The notes below the pieces were generated by a model. The model was not told the DNA's origin. It saw only the letters and a program-made list of their open reading frames with translations, and searched no databases. Positions 25,599 to 33,348 of a stretch of 64,000 nucleotides of DNA are shown in pieces. Position 1 is the first letter of the stretch; each line of letters opens with the position of its first letter. A program made the position numbers and the translations under genes. This stretch comes from Alkalihalobacterium chitinilyticum (lineage in GTDB: Bacteria > Bacillota > Bacilli > Bacillales > Bacillaceae_F): positions 62,001 to 126,000 of the forward strand of contig NZ_JAOTPO010000009.1 of NCBI RefSeq assembly GCF_029028005.1, given 5' to 3'.

Positions 25599-26618
25599 TT
25601 GCATTTCTTTCTGAAAATTAGTCTGGGCTTAATTAAAATGAGGAATTTAACTTTATTTATTACATCACTAGTTTTCATTATAATGTGCACCATTATTATG
25701 TACCTGTTGGAACCAGATACATTTGAAAGTGTTTTGAATACGTTTTATTTTGTCATGACGACTTTTTCTACGGTTGGATACGGAGATTATTCTCCTGTCA
25801 CGATGTCTGGCAAAATGTTTGCTGTCTTTATGTATTTATTTGGTATTGGTTTGCTAGGGGTCGTAATTGGAAAAATCGTAGATGCATTCACGATCTTTAG
25901 GAGAAAAAGGGAGGAAGGGAAGTTGAGCTATATCAAAGAAGACCACGTCATTATTATTGGTTGGGGAAAGAAAACGGACTTTGCTGTTAAAGAAATTCTC
26001 GACTCTGATCAACAGGTAGAGGTCATTATTATTGACACTCTACAGCAGGCTCCAATCGATGTTTCAAATAACAGAATTCATTATATTCAAGGGGACCCTA
26101 CTGAAGAAGAAACATATGAAAAAGCAAATATTGAAAAGGCCCGTGCTGTTATTGTGTTTGCAGATGACACGATTCAAGATGGCTCACTAAAAGATGCGAA
26201 AACGCTATTAGTTGCGATTACTGTTGATCGCTTGGCACCAGAAGTACATACTACCGTTGAAGTGTTAACCGAAAAACATATTTCCAACTTCTCTCATGTA
26301 CGAGTAGATGAGTTTATATTATCGCAAGAAACAATATCTAGCTTAGCGGTTCGATCAGCGATGTATAAAGGGGTAAGTAAAGTTTATTCCCAATTAATTA
26401 GCAGGCAACACGGTGAAGATTTGTACAAAGTGACGAAAAAGGAAAATTGGGTGACGTACAATGACGCGTTTCAGGAGTTACTCACTAAGGGAGCAACATT
26501 GATTGCTGACCGGGATCAACTGAATATAAATAGAAGATTACAAGAGAAAATTCCTGACGAAGCGGTGTTATATATCATTTGTAACAAAGAAACTTACAAG
26601 GCGTTGTCAGAAAAGTAA
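25599..26618 (+). CDS. Two-helix potassium channel with RCK (TrkA-N) domain
   Basis: 339-residue K+ channel subunit. The first helix (LTLFITSLVFIIMCTIIMYLL) leads to a pore helix and the selectivity filter TVGYGD at about residues 58-63, then the second helix. A cytosolic RCK domain begins near residue 117 with HVIIIGWGKKTDFAVKEIL, a Rossmann start whose GxG loop is altered (GWGKK). The layout is like MthK or YugO of B. subtilis, a channel linked to electrical signalling in biofilms. The TTG start follows GGAGG by eight bases. It lies just after the ATP-grasp/DUF350 genes, an association known in other bacteria for this type of cluster. Confidence 0.9.
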   Translation: MHFFLKISLGLIKMRNLTLFITSLVFIIMCTIIMYLLEPDTFESVLNTFYFVMTTFSTVGYGDYSPVTMSGKMFAVFMYLFGIGLLGVVIGKIVDAFTIFRRKREEGKLSYIKEDHVIIIGWGKKTDFAVKEILDSDQQVEVIIIDTLQQAPIDVSNNRIHYIQGDPTEEETYEKANIEKARAVIVFADDTIQDGSLKDAKTLLVAITVDRLAPEVHTTVEVLTEKHISNFSHVRVDEFILSQETISSLAVRSAMYKGVSKVYSQLISRQHGEDLYKVTKKENWVTYNDAFQELLTKGATLIADRDQLNINRRLQEKIPDEAVLYIICNKETYKALSEK

Positions 26619-26695
26619 TAGCTTTTAAAATTTCGCCTTAACAGGTCCAATCTAGGCATATTATTAAATTATTCAGATAGATTTATCATACAAAG

Positions 26696-26732
26696 AGTTC
26701 TCGGATTTCCTGTTTGGATCGAGAGCTTTTTT
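26696..26732 (+). terminator. Terminator after channel gene
   Basis: AGTTCTCG/CGAGAGCT stem with a 16-base loop and six T after it. Confidence 0.72.
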
Positions 26733-26856
26733 GAGTGTTCTTCATAGATTTTTATACTTAACAAAATATGAAATGACATATCAATAAATACATAATTTGC
26801 TACAATTGGTATAGTTAGTAGAAAATAGAGTTATTATTTCCAAGATGGGAGAAACT

Positions 26857-27435
26857 ATGAAAAAGTTCATTTTATCTTTTTTTAATAAGAAGGCAAATCA
26901 TACGCTGGATTTATCGACTCAAAAAGTCATTTATAATCAATATTATCCTTGTATTTATCGTACGGCTTATCGATATTGTGCTGATGAAGATATCGCTAAA
27001 GATATTGTCCAAGATACATTTATTCGCGCTTTTAAATACATTTCTACTTATGAAGAAAAGGAAAATACTAGCTTTGAAGCGTGGCTAGTTACGATTGCTA
27101 GAAATGAAGCATTAAAATATTTAAAAAGTGTCAGCAAGCGTAACGAAATACTGAAAGAAGAGATTGAATTAACTGAAGAGTATTCTTCAGTTGAAACGGA
27201 GATCATGAATCGATTAACGATAGAAGAATTACAAGAGATCATTTGTGACCTCCCAGAGATTTCAAGGGTCATCTTTTTACTACGGTATGTACATGATCTG
27301 CCTTATAAAGAGATTTCGGAGCGTCTTAACCTCCAAGAAAATACAGTCAGGCAACGTGCTTTTCGAGTAAGAAACTTTATTCAAAAAGGTATGAAAAACG
27401 AGGGGGATCATGATGAACAGTCCAAAATGGGATAA
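26857..27435 (+). CDS. ECF-type RNA polymerase sigma factor
   Basis: 192-residue sigma-70 family factor of the extracytoplasmic-function group. Region 2 includes DEDIAKDIVQDTFIRAFKYI and FEAWLVTIARNEALKYLKS; region 4 has LPEISRVIFLLRYVHDLPYKEISERLNLQENTVRQRAFRVR, a helix-turn-helix. The start ATG at 26857 follows GGGAGA; an in-frame ATG at 26845 lies over that site. It overlaps the next gene, a predicted membrane anti-sigma factor, in the standard regulatory pair. Its regulon cannot be seen; the exported protein gene on the opposite strand just downstream is a possible target. Confidence 0.9.
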   Translation: MKKFILSFFNKKANHTLDLSTQKVIYNQYYPCIYRTAYRYCADEDIAKDIVQDTFIRAFKYISTYEEKENTSFEAWLVTIARNEALKYLKSVSKRNEILKEEIELTEEYSSVETEIMNRLTIEELQEIICDLPEISRVIFLLRYVHDLPYKEISERLNLQENTVRQRAFRVRNFIQKGMKNEGDHDEQSKMG

Positions 27436-28207
27436 TGAAATAAAAAATGCAACAAAAAATGCATTGAATGAAACGAATATTCCTCTACCTGATAAAGAAG
27501 AAATATGGAATCGCATTCAGATTGAACTAAAGAAAGAACAAGAAGTCCAAATGAAAAAAAATAATCTAAAGAAATACAGTGGTTTGATAGCAGCTAGCAT
27601 TATATTAATTGTATTTTTATCAAGCCCTACAGGATCTTCCGCTTTTTCAAGTGTCGTACATGTTGTTAATCAATGGAAAGACAATGTCGTTCAGTTTGTT
27701 GTACAAACTGACCATACAGATGAAGGAGCAGCACTAACTCCAGCCCCAGGTGAAGAGTTTATGCTGGATGAAAACGAACAAGAAGCCATTTTAACGGAAT
27801 CACAAATAAAAGAAGTGGACCTAGACGAAGGGAAAGCGATGGTTAAATTTGATGCTTTATTTCCTATAGAAGATAAGTTGCTTGGCTCATACGAACTTCA
27901 GAAAGTAAGAGTATGGACGAATTCACAAGAGACTAGTGCTGAGAAGATAGAATTAGCTTATTCTGATGGGGAGTTTTGGTTTTCTATTTTACAAGAAAAA
28001 ATACCAGAACACTTTAGCAGAAGTATTGAATATAATCTAGATCAGGCTGAAGTGAGTGAAGTGATGATCGGACATTTTCCAGCAACCGTAGTTGTGTCCA
28101 ATAACATAACTAATCTAGAGTATATTTTAGGTAATAATTATATTACAATTTTTGGAGCATTATCTGAAGATGAAGCTATTAATGTAGCCAACCAGTTAAA
28201 GGAGTAG
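27410..28207 (+). CDS. Membrane-anchored anti-sigma factor
   Basis: 265-residue partner of the ECF sigma factor. A short N-terminal cytosolic part (about 55 residues, SPKWDNEIKNATKNALNET onward) is the expected sigma-binding segment, although it lacks a clear zinc-binding HxxxCxxC. One transmembrane helix (GLIAASIILIVFLSSPT) follows, then an extracellular beta-rich domain that ends in a DUF4367-like segment (YILGNNYITIFGALSEDEA). It overlaps the sigma gene by 26 bases in another frame, ATG behind AGGGGGAT. The extracellular domain may sense the envelope signal. Confidence 0.8.
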   Translation: MMNSPKWDNEIKNATKNALNETNIPLPDKEEIWNRIQIELKKEQEVQMKKNNLKKYSGLIAASIILIVFLSSPTGSSAFSSVVHVVNQWKDNVVQFVVQTDHTDEGAALTPAPGEEFMLDENEQEAILTESQIKEVDLDEGKAMVKFDALFPIEDKLLGSYELQKVRVWTNSQETSAEKIELAYSDGEFWFSILQEKIPEHFSRSIEYNLDQAEVSEVMIGHFPATVVVSNNITNLEYILGNNYITIFGALSEDEAINVANQLKE

Positions 28208-28227
28208 TGGAGGTTATTGAATAAATT

Positions 28228-28275
28228 AAAGCCCAGCCGATACCGTTAAAAAATCGTTGGCTGGGCTTTGTTTTG
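28228..28275. terminator. Terminator shared by anti-sigma and exported-protein genes
   Basis: AAAGCCCAGCC/GGCTGGGCTTT is an 11-bp stem with a long partly paired loop; T-rich on both strands. Confidence 0.85.
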
Positions 28276-28307
28276 CTCTTTTCTACTAATTGCATTTAGT
28301 TCATCTT

Positions 28308-28799
28308 TTAAAGTGGAACCAAAATATGTCTACTGTAACGTGTGACTTGTTCGGTGGTCCTGCCGGATCGAACATAGTGTAAAGTTCGCGCTCGGTAATA
28401 ATAGCCTTTTGTCACAACATAACTTTGTGAGGCAGAAGTGAAATACCAATTATAATCGATAAAGGGACCTCTTGAACCTATTGTATTCCATCTAGATCCA
28501 TCCCATCGTTGAATTTCAAGAGTAAGCCGTAACTCATCCACCGTTCTAGTCGTATACGTATCCCCAGAAACCCGAACCGTATTATTACTTCTGGAAATAC
28601 TGCTATATGCATTACTAATGAGAGATGATGAGGTACTAAAAGTAGCAATTAATTCCTCACTATTGTCATAATCAATTGGCGGTGGGGGAGTTAAAGCACC
28701 TGCCTCCAACTGGTCTTCCACCGCTATTGTACTTGTTGTACAGGTGAAAACAGCCAAAGAAAATAAACAAAACATAAAAGTCGTTCGAATTAGAAACAT
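28308..28799 (-). CDS. Exported hypothetical protein
   Basis: 163-residue protein with a signal peptide (MFLIRTTFMFCLFSLAVFTC up to about residue 27). The mature part starts acidic and Pro-rich (GALTPPPPIDYDN) and then has beta-rich segments with Trp and Tyr: EIQRWDGSRWNTIGSRG, YNWYFTSASQSYVVTKGYYYRARTLHYV. It looks like a compact secreted beta protein, with alternating patterns resembling small Bacillus exported proteins of unknown family. The start ATG follows AAGGAGG by nine bases. It converges with the sigma/anti-sigma genes and shares their terminator. Confidence 0.72.
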   Translation of the reverse strand: MFLIRTTFMFCLFSLAVFTCTTSTIAVEDQLEAGALTPPPPIDYDNSEELIATFSTSSSLISNAYSSISRSNNTVRVSGDTYTTRTVDELRLTLEIQRWDGSRWNTIGSRGPFIDYNWYFTSASQSYVVTKGYYYRARTLHYVRSGRTTEQVTRYSRHILVPL

Positions 28800-29013
28800 G
28801 AAATAATTCCTCCTTATTAAGTGATTCAATTCTACTAATCTACTTAAACATTAACTTGTTACGAAAAATATCAGAAATTATATTTAAGTTTTTAAAAAAC
28901 ATATGATTTCAGTGCCGAACGCCAAAAAAATTTATTTTTGTGTAACAAAAGAGAAACTTTAACGATTAATTCTAATAGAGTTGATGTTTGTTTAATTAAA
29001 GGAGATGGTAATA

Positions 29014-29274
29014 TTGAAACTTATTATCGGTAATAACTTAAGTGATGCAATCATTGAAGTAGATACAATCATTAAAGGGAAAGTAAAGGGTGACATTCAG
29101 GTACTAAGTGGGGCAAAACTATTTTTGTACGCTGAACTGACAGGTGATCTGTACCTAAGAAAACATTCAACAGTCAGTATATATAATTCAATTGATGGTA
29201 CGGTTTATAATGATGGTGGAATAGTGGAAGGGGATAAGAAATTACTAAAACAGCTTGAAGTACTCAGTCAATAA
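29014..29274 (+). CDS. Small bactofilin-like repeat protein
   Basis: 86-residue protein built from short beta-strand repeats: IIKGKVKGDIQVLSGAKLFL, then YAELTGDLYLRKHSTVSIY, then NSIDGTVYNDGG. The regular spacing of G-x-V/L-x-G-D and small turn residues is like the right-handed beta-helix of bactofilins and polymer-forming proteins, but it is shorter and lacks their usual tails. The TTG start is chosen because GGAG lies nine bases before it; an ATG at 29005 overlaps that site. Function unknown; polymer formation is only a possibility. Confidence 0.65.
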   Translation: MKLIIGNNLSDAIIEVDTIIKGKVKGDIQVLSGAKLFLYAELTGDLYLRKHSTVSIYNSIDGTVYNDGGIVEGDKKLLKQLEVLSQ

Positions 29275-29310
29275 TTGGTGAAACTAATGAATGATAATTT
29301 AGAACTGAAA

Positions 29311-29351
29311 TAGATTGTTGCCCTGAAGCTTGTTTGGCAACAATCTATTTA
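29311..29351. terminator. Hairpin between converging small genes
   Basis: TAGATTGTTGCC/GGCAACAATCTA forms a perfect 12-bp stem with a 13-base loop, followed by TTTAC. Confidence 0.7.
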
Positions 29352-29367
29352 CACTTTAGAGAAGGCC

Positions 29368-29625
29368 TTATCGTTCATCTGATTCTTCAATAACAGCTGG
29401 ATTGAATAAGGAATGTGACATTGATTGATCGATCTCATCTATAGGCAAATCACCAGTATAAGCTTTGATTTCTTGCTCAATCTTTCTTAAATCATCCTTA
29501 ACGACTTCGAAAGTTTCATTAGCAGGCTCTAGTTCATTTAATTTGCTTTGTAACATTTGCCTTGTTTCCATTAAAACATGGACACTTTGTAACTTTTCAA
29601 CATAGGTTAATTCTTGCCTTTCCAT
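29368..29625 (-). CDS. Hypothetical helical protein, 85 aa
   Basis: Soluble protein with a strongly helical first two thirds (YVEKLQSVHVLMETRQMLQSKLNELE, then EVVKDDLRKIEQEIKAYTG), compatible with a short coiled-coil hairpin. The tail is acidic and less ordered (NPAVIEESDER). No cysteine, signal or membrane segment. The start ATG has GGAGGGAGA upstream. No family is recognised and its neighbours give no hint. Confidence 0.68.
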   Translation of the reverse strand: MERQELTYVEKLQSVHVLMETRQMLQSKLNELEPANETFEVVKDDLRKIEQEIKAYTGDLPIDEIDQSMSHSLFNPAVIEESDER

Positions 29626-29849
29626 TATCTCCCTCCTCCTTTTTCATAGCTTTCCAAGTTTCTGATTTTATATGTATTTTGTTTCATTGTATTAACATGA
29701 AGTATGCATTTAATATTAATCTAGTTTCTAAAATCCTTCTACATTGCTAAATATTGCTGTCCGGTACCTACTATATTTGCCCCATTGCATCTACTATAAT
29801 TAAAGGTATGACTAAAATAACACCTTTGTGAAACTAGGAGCGGGTTACT

Positions 29850-31022
29850 ATGAGTAGTAAAACTCTTAATGTGTATCATGAAATAAAAAATAATCCGTTT
29901 GGGGCGGAGTTTACTGATGATGAGGTTAACATTATCACTCAACATTCAAAAGTAATGATGACTGAAAAAGATGAATATATCGTTCGTGAAGGAGATCCTG
30001 AACCATCTTTATATATCATCCAAACCGGTAGTGTTGGCCTATACCAGGAGAAGAGGGAACGCGAACAGTTAGTAACCGTCTTAAACGATGGTGATTTTGT
30101 TGGGGATCTAGCAGAGGTTGGTGGTCATGGTTCAACCACTGCAATTAGGACGAGACAACCTTCCTTATTAATAAAAATTAACGTTACAAATCTATTAGAT
30201 AATCCTAACTATAAAAGTCTTCAAGTAAAGTTATTACGAAAGATGGTGAAGCAGCTTTCGTTAGAAGTACAGCATAAGAATGAAATGATGCTAGAAGAAG
30301 AAGAAAGACAACGTAAGGAGTTGAAATCCTACAAAGCTCTCGGGTTACTTGCTACGAATCTACTAGTCGTTCTATCGATTTATACACTTATGCTTATGTC
30401 GCTTACCCACTTTGTTGATTATCACGGAGTTTCTACTTTTGTTGATGTTGCATTATTAATCGGGTTTGCGTTTGTTATGTATACGATCCTAAAGAAAAGT
30501 GGATATCCGTTAAAGTCCTTCGGTTTATCGCTGGACAAATGGAAGGTTCATGTAAAAGACGCTATTCTTCTTACGCTGCCTGTATTATTCTTTTTCCTGG
30601 TTTTGAAATGGGGCCTTATTACTTTTATACCGGCATTTGCTGATATTGCATTGTTTAATCCAACTGCAGCGTTTTCTGAAATAGGCTTTAGTTTTTCTAT
30701 CTTTTTAATAACCATTATCGTATACATTTTATTTTCTGTCGTTCAAGAATTTATTGCCAGAGCTGGTCTGCAATCCGCATTTTATCGATTTCTACCAGGT
30801 TCAAAAGGAAATCATTTGAAATCAATTATTCTATCAAATTTACTTTTTGCCATGGCTCATTCGCATATTGGTACGTTATTTGCACTCGCCGCTTTTATTC
30901 CAGGCTTATTCTGGGGGTGGATGTTTGCCAGGCAAAAGTCATTCGTCGGTGTTTGCGTCTCACATATGCTAATAGGAATATGGGTTATTTTTATATTAGG
31001 CTTTACAGAATTTATCGGTTAA
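29850..31022 (+). CDS. Cyclic-nucleotide-binding domain fused to CPBP membrane protease-like domain
   Basis: 390-residue protein with two parts. Residues about 15-140 form a cNMP-binding domain (YIVREGDPEPSLYIIQTGSVGLYQEK, then GDFVGDLAEVGG), as in CRP, but with no DNA-binding part. A charged helix links it to a membrane domain of about eight helices with CPBP (CAAX protease/bacteriocin-processing) motifs: QEFIAR at 299-304 in place of the usual EExxxR, AHSH with His337, and SHM with His372. The loss of one of the paired glutamates may weaken catalysis. The fusion suggests membrane proteolysis or a related activity gated by a nucleotide or other small ligand. The combination is unusual. Confidence 0.82.
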   Translation: MSSKTLNVYHEIKNNPFGAEFTDDEVNIITQHSKVMMTEKDEYIVREGDPEPSLYIIQTGSVGLYQEKREREQLVTVLNDGDFVGDLAEVGGHGSTTAIRTRQPSLLIKINVTNLLDNPNYKSLQVKLLRKMVKQLSLEVQHKNEMMLEEEERQRKELKSYKALGLLATNLLVVLSIYTLMLMSLTHFVDYHGVSTFVDVALLIGFAFVMYTILKKSGYPLKSFGLSLDKWKVHVKDAILLTLPVLFFFLVLKWGLITFIPAFADIALFNPTAAFSEIGFSFSIFLITIIVYILFSVVQEFIARAGLQSAFYRFLPGSKGNHLKSIILSNLLFAMAHSHIGTLFALAAFIPGLFWGWMFARQKSFVGVCVSHMLIGIWVIFILGFTEFIG

Positions 31023-31029
31023 ATGAAGC

Positions 31030-31067
31030 AAAAAGGGAGATCTCGGTAAGAAGATCTCCCTTTTTAT
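31030..31067. terminator. Bidirectional terminator, CNBD-CPBP gene and ger operon
   Basis: AAAAAGGGAGATCT/AGATCTCCCTTTTT is a perfect 14-bp stem, with T runs on both strands, between converging genes. Confidence 0.92.
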
Positions 31068-31076
31068 TATCACTAG

Positions 31077-32162
31077 CTAGTTCATTGACTCTGTTTCTGA
31101 ATGAGTCGTACTGCTCTTAAACTTGGCTCTAACTAAATAGACGATTGGCAGTAAAACGATTACACTGGTTAAAGTGTAATACACAAGCATCGTATCTAAC
31201 ATGATTTTATCTTTGTAAAAGTAAAGTGAAAGAAAATACACCAACAGAACAGAACCCAATATAGAAAGTTTTGGTGCTTTTTCTATAAGGGCAGGCGATA
31301 CACACTTTAATAAAGCAACTACATAGTAGCCTGTACGAATAAAACAACCAAAGGTCATGAGAGATAAACCATAAACATCAAAACGGTCAATAAACCCTAA
31401 TGAAACCATACGGACTGAACTTAAGGCAGGATGCGTAAGAGCTTGTGACTGTTCTAGTCCAAAGACGGTAATTGTTCCAGCGCCGGTACTAACGACAAGT
31501 AAGACATTAATGAAAATTGAAATGAGGAGAATATATAACATCGTTTTCGATTCTTTTTTGCGAAAATTAAACACAGCTAAACTAAAAACTTCTGCCCACA
31601 TAGCGGTTATAATAAATACACCCCAAAAAACAGGCGTAAATCCATACTCTAAAATAGGAAGAAGATGCTGCCAAGTTCGTTGACCGCCTAGCATTAGCGA
31701 AATCGTGTGCCCGCTGATCATAATGATAATAGTCAAAACAGCAGCACACCACGCAATCACCTTAATGCCTTTCATCACACTATATAAAACAAGCGCACTA
31801 AACAATATACCGAAAAACCAAGAAGGAGTCTCTTCAAAAAAGCCAACATGCAACATTTCCGATAAACCACTAACTGTTAAGCTTGCTAGAAATAGAAAGT
31901 AAATAAACCAAATGAACAGAAGGACCGGACCAAGGACAGTTCCAAACAATTTCATGGTTCTTTCAAAAAAAGATAGCTTTGGCTCAATGTTCATCAGTTT
32001 CCATGTTAAATATGCAAATAAAAAGCCTATGGGTGTGGACATGATTGCAGCAACCCACACATCCCTGCCGGATATGTCCCAAAGCATGGGGAGGAGCAGG
32101 ACATGGGCCATAATCGGTAAACTCATAAATAATAAAAAAAATACAGCTCGTCGTTGAAGCAT
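31077..32162 (-). CDS. gerB: Spore germination permease, GerAB family
   Basis: Integral inner spore membrane protein of the GerAB/amino-acid permease type, the B subunit that binds nutrient germinants such as amino acids. Its 361 residues form about ten hydrophobic helices. It is the last gene of an A-C-B operon, 13 bases after gerC. Helix one (AVFFLLFMSLPIMAHVLLLPML) and the loop with SGRDVWVAAIMSTPIG follow the family layout. The specific germinant cannot be told. The C-terminal end is short and polar. Confidence 0.9.
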   Translation of the reverse strand: MLQRRAVFFLLFMSLPIMAHVLLLPMLWDISGRDVWVAAIMSTPIGFLFAYLTWKLMNIEPKLSFFERTMKLFGTVLGPVLLFIWFIYFLFLASLTVSGLSEMLHVGFFEETPSWFFGILFSALVLYSVMKGIKVIAWCAAVLTIIIMISGHTISLMLGGQRTWQHLLPILEYGFTPVFWGVFIITAMWAEVFSLAVFNFRKKESKTMLYILLISIFINVLLVVSTGAGTITVFGLEQSQALTHPALSSVRMVSLGFIDRFDVYGLSLMTFGCFIRTGYYVVALLKCVSPALIEKAPKLSILGSVLLVYFLSLYFYKDKIMLDTMLVYYTLTSVIVLLPIVYLVRAKFKSSTTHSETESMN

Positions 32163-32175
32163 AGGTTGATCACCT

Positions 32176-33348
32176 TCAATTCTTAATCCAAGGAAGCTGA
32201 AATCGCTTGGGTGGACCCTGGTTTGGTTCTCTGTTGGTGTTTTCTATCAGGTTAAAGTTCTCAATATTGGTCTCAACTGTAATATTTACTTTTGCTGTTT
32301 TAAAAGCAGTATCCCAATTGTCTTGTACTTGTTTCCAATAGGTTGGTAGTTGACGACGCACCTCTGTGCCAAATCCGAGTATGTCTGTAACAGGCTCTTC
32401 TCTCATTTTGGCTAGTAACTTTTCCATTCTTGCTTGGAGTTCTTCTGAGTAAGCTTTTCCTATTTTTTTAAACATTAGACCGTCCAATTCAGTGCTTGAA
32501 TGCCATTCATTGATGTTAGCGTCTGTGTTAACAGAAACATCTATGATTAATTCATTATTTTGTAGTCTTGTATGAATTGAAGTACGGGCTTGTAACCGCT
32601 CTAAAGCAAACCAGTCATCACCATCGGGAACTTGCATAGTAAATGTATCATTGCCTGCTTCATTCCGATAATACCGAAGAGCATCCGCCAGAATGTCATT
32701 GATATCTTTAACATAAATACCTTCTTTTAAGATAGCCGTCCCATCCAAATCAATATGGGGTTCTTTTTGATTTTCATCGGCATGTTTTTTTAATCTTATA
32801 ACATACGCACACCCGCCAGGTTCATAACTCATTTCCATGAACTCTTTTAAGGTAGTTGTTATGACTCTTTGATGACTATCTTCAGCAGCTTCTATTCCAT
32901 TAGCCAAACTTATCCCTGTAAGTGGATCTACTGGTGAAGGTAACGCAAGTAAAGTTCCTGGTTGGTCAGCAATAAATAAATAACTGGTCAGCCGAAACAT
33001 TTGATCGCGATAAATAATATCAAGCGCAGGAAATATCCCTTCTTTTGCGATCTCGGTACTTACTACGAAAGTTTGAGCATGAGATAAATAAATTCTTCTA
33101 TGAACTCCTTTAATAGCCGAACGTAAGGATTGATGGGCAGATAGACCTTCAGAAGCAATCATGATATGGGCATCAGTTGCTCCTTGCTCCAATTTAACAG
33201 GTTGAAGAAATTGAAGCTTAGGCGTATATAGATCTCCCTCCTTTTCAATCGCGACTGCTGCAACGAAGGCAGACTCACCAAGTTCTTTAGAACTCCAACA
33301 ACCCGTAAGTAAAATACAGATTATTAAGCTTATGAGAGCTCTTTTCAT
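32176..33348 (-). CDS. gerC: Germinant receptor lipoprotein, Ger(x)C family
   Basis: 390-residue C subunit of a nutrient germinant receptor, anchored by lipid on the outer face of the inner spore membrane. The signal peptide ends in a lipobox (LLTGC, Cys17), followed by the family motif WSSKELGESAFVAAVAIEKEG. The rest is a mixed alpha/beta ectodomain that ends in a basic, Pro-rich tail (PPKRFQLPW). It overlaps gerA by four bases (ATGA), a mark of translational coupling. Position between A and B subunits differs from the A-B-C order in B. subtilis gerA. Confidence 0.9.
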   Translation of the reverse strand: MKRALISLIICILLTGCWSSKELGESAFVAAVAIEKEGDLYTPKLQFLQPVKLEQGATDAHIMIASEGLSAHQSLRSAIKGVHRRIYLSHAQTFVVSTEIAKEGIFPALDIIYRDQMFRLTSYLFIADQPGTLLALPSPVDPLTGISLANGIEAAEDSHQRVITTTLKEFMEMSYEPGGCAYVIRLKKHADENQKEPHIDLDGTAILKEGIYVKDINDILADALRYYRNEAGNDTFTMQVPDGDDWFALERLQARTSIHTRLQNNELIIDVSVNTDANINEWHSSTELDGLMFKKIGKAYSEELQARMEKLLAKMREEPVTDILGFGTEVRRQLPTYWKQVQDNWDTAFKTAKVNITVETNIENFNLIENTNREPNQGPPKRFQLPWIKN

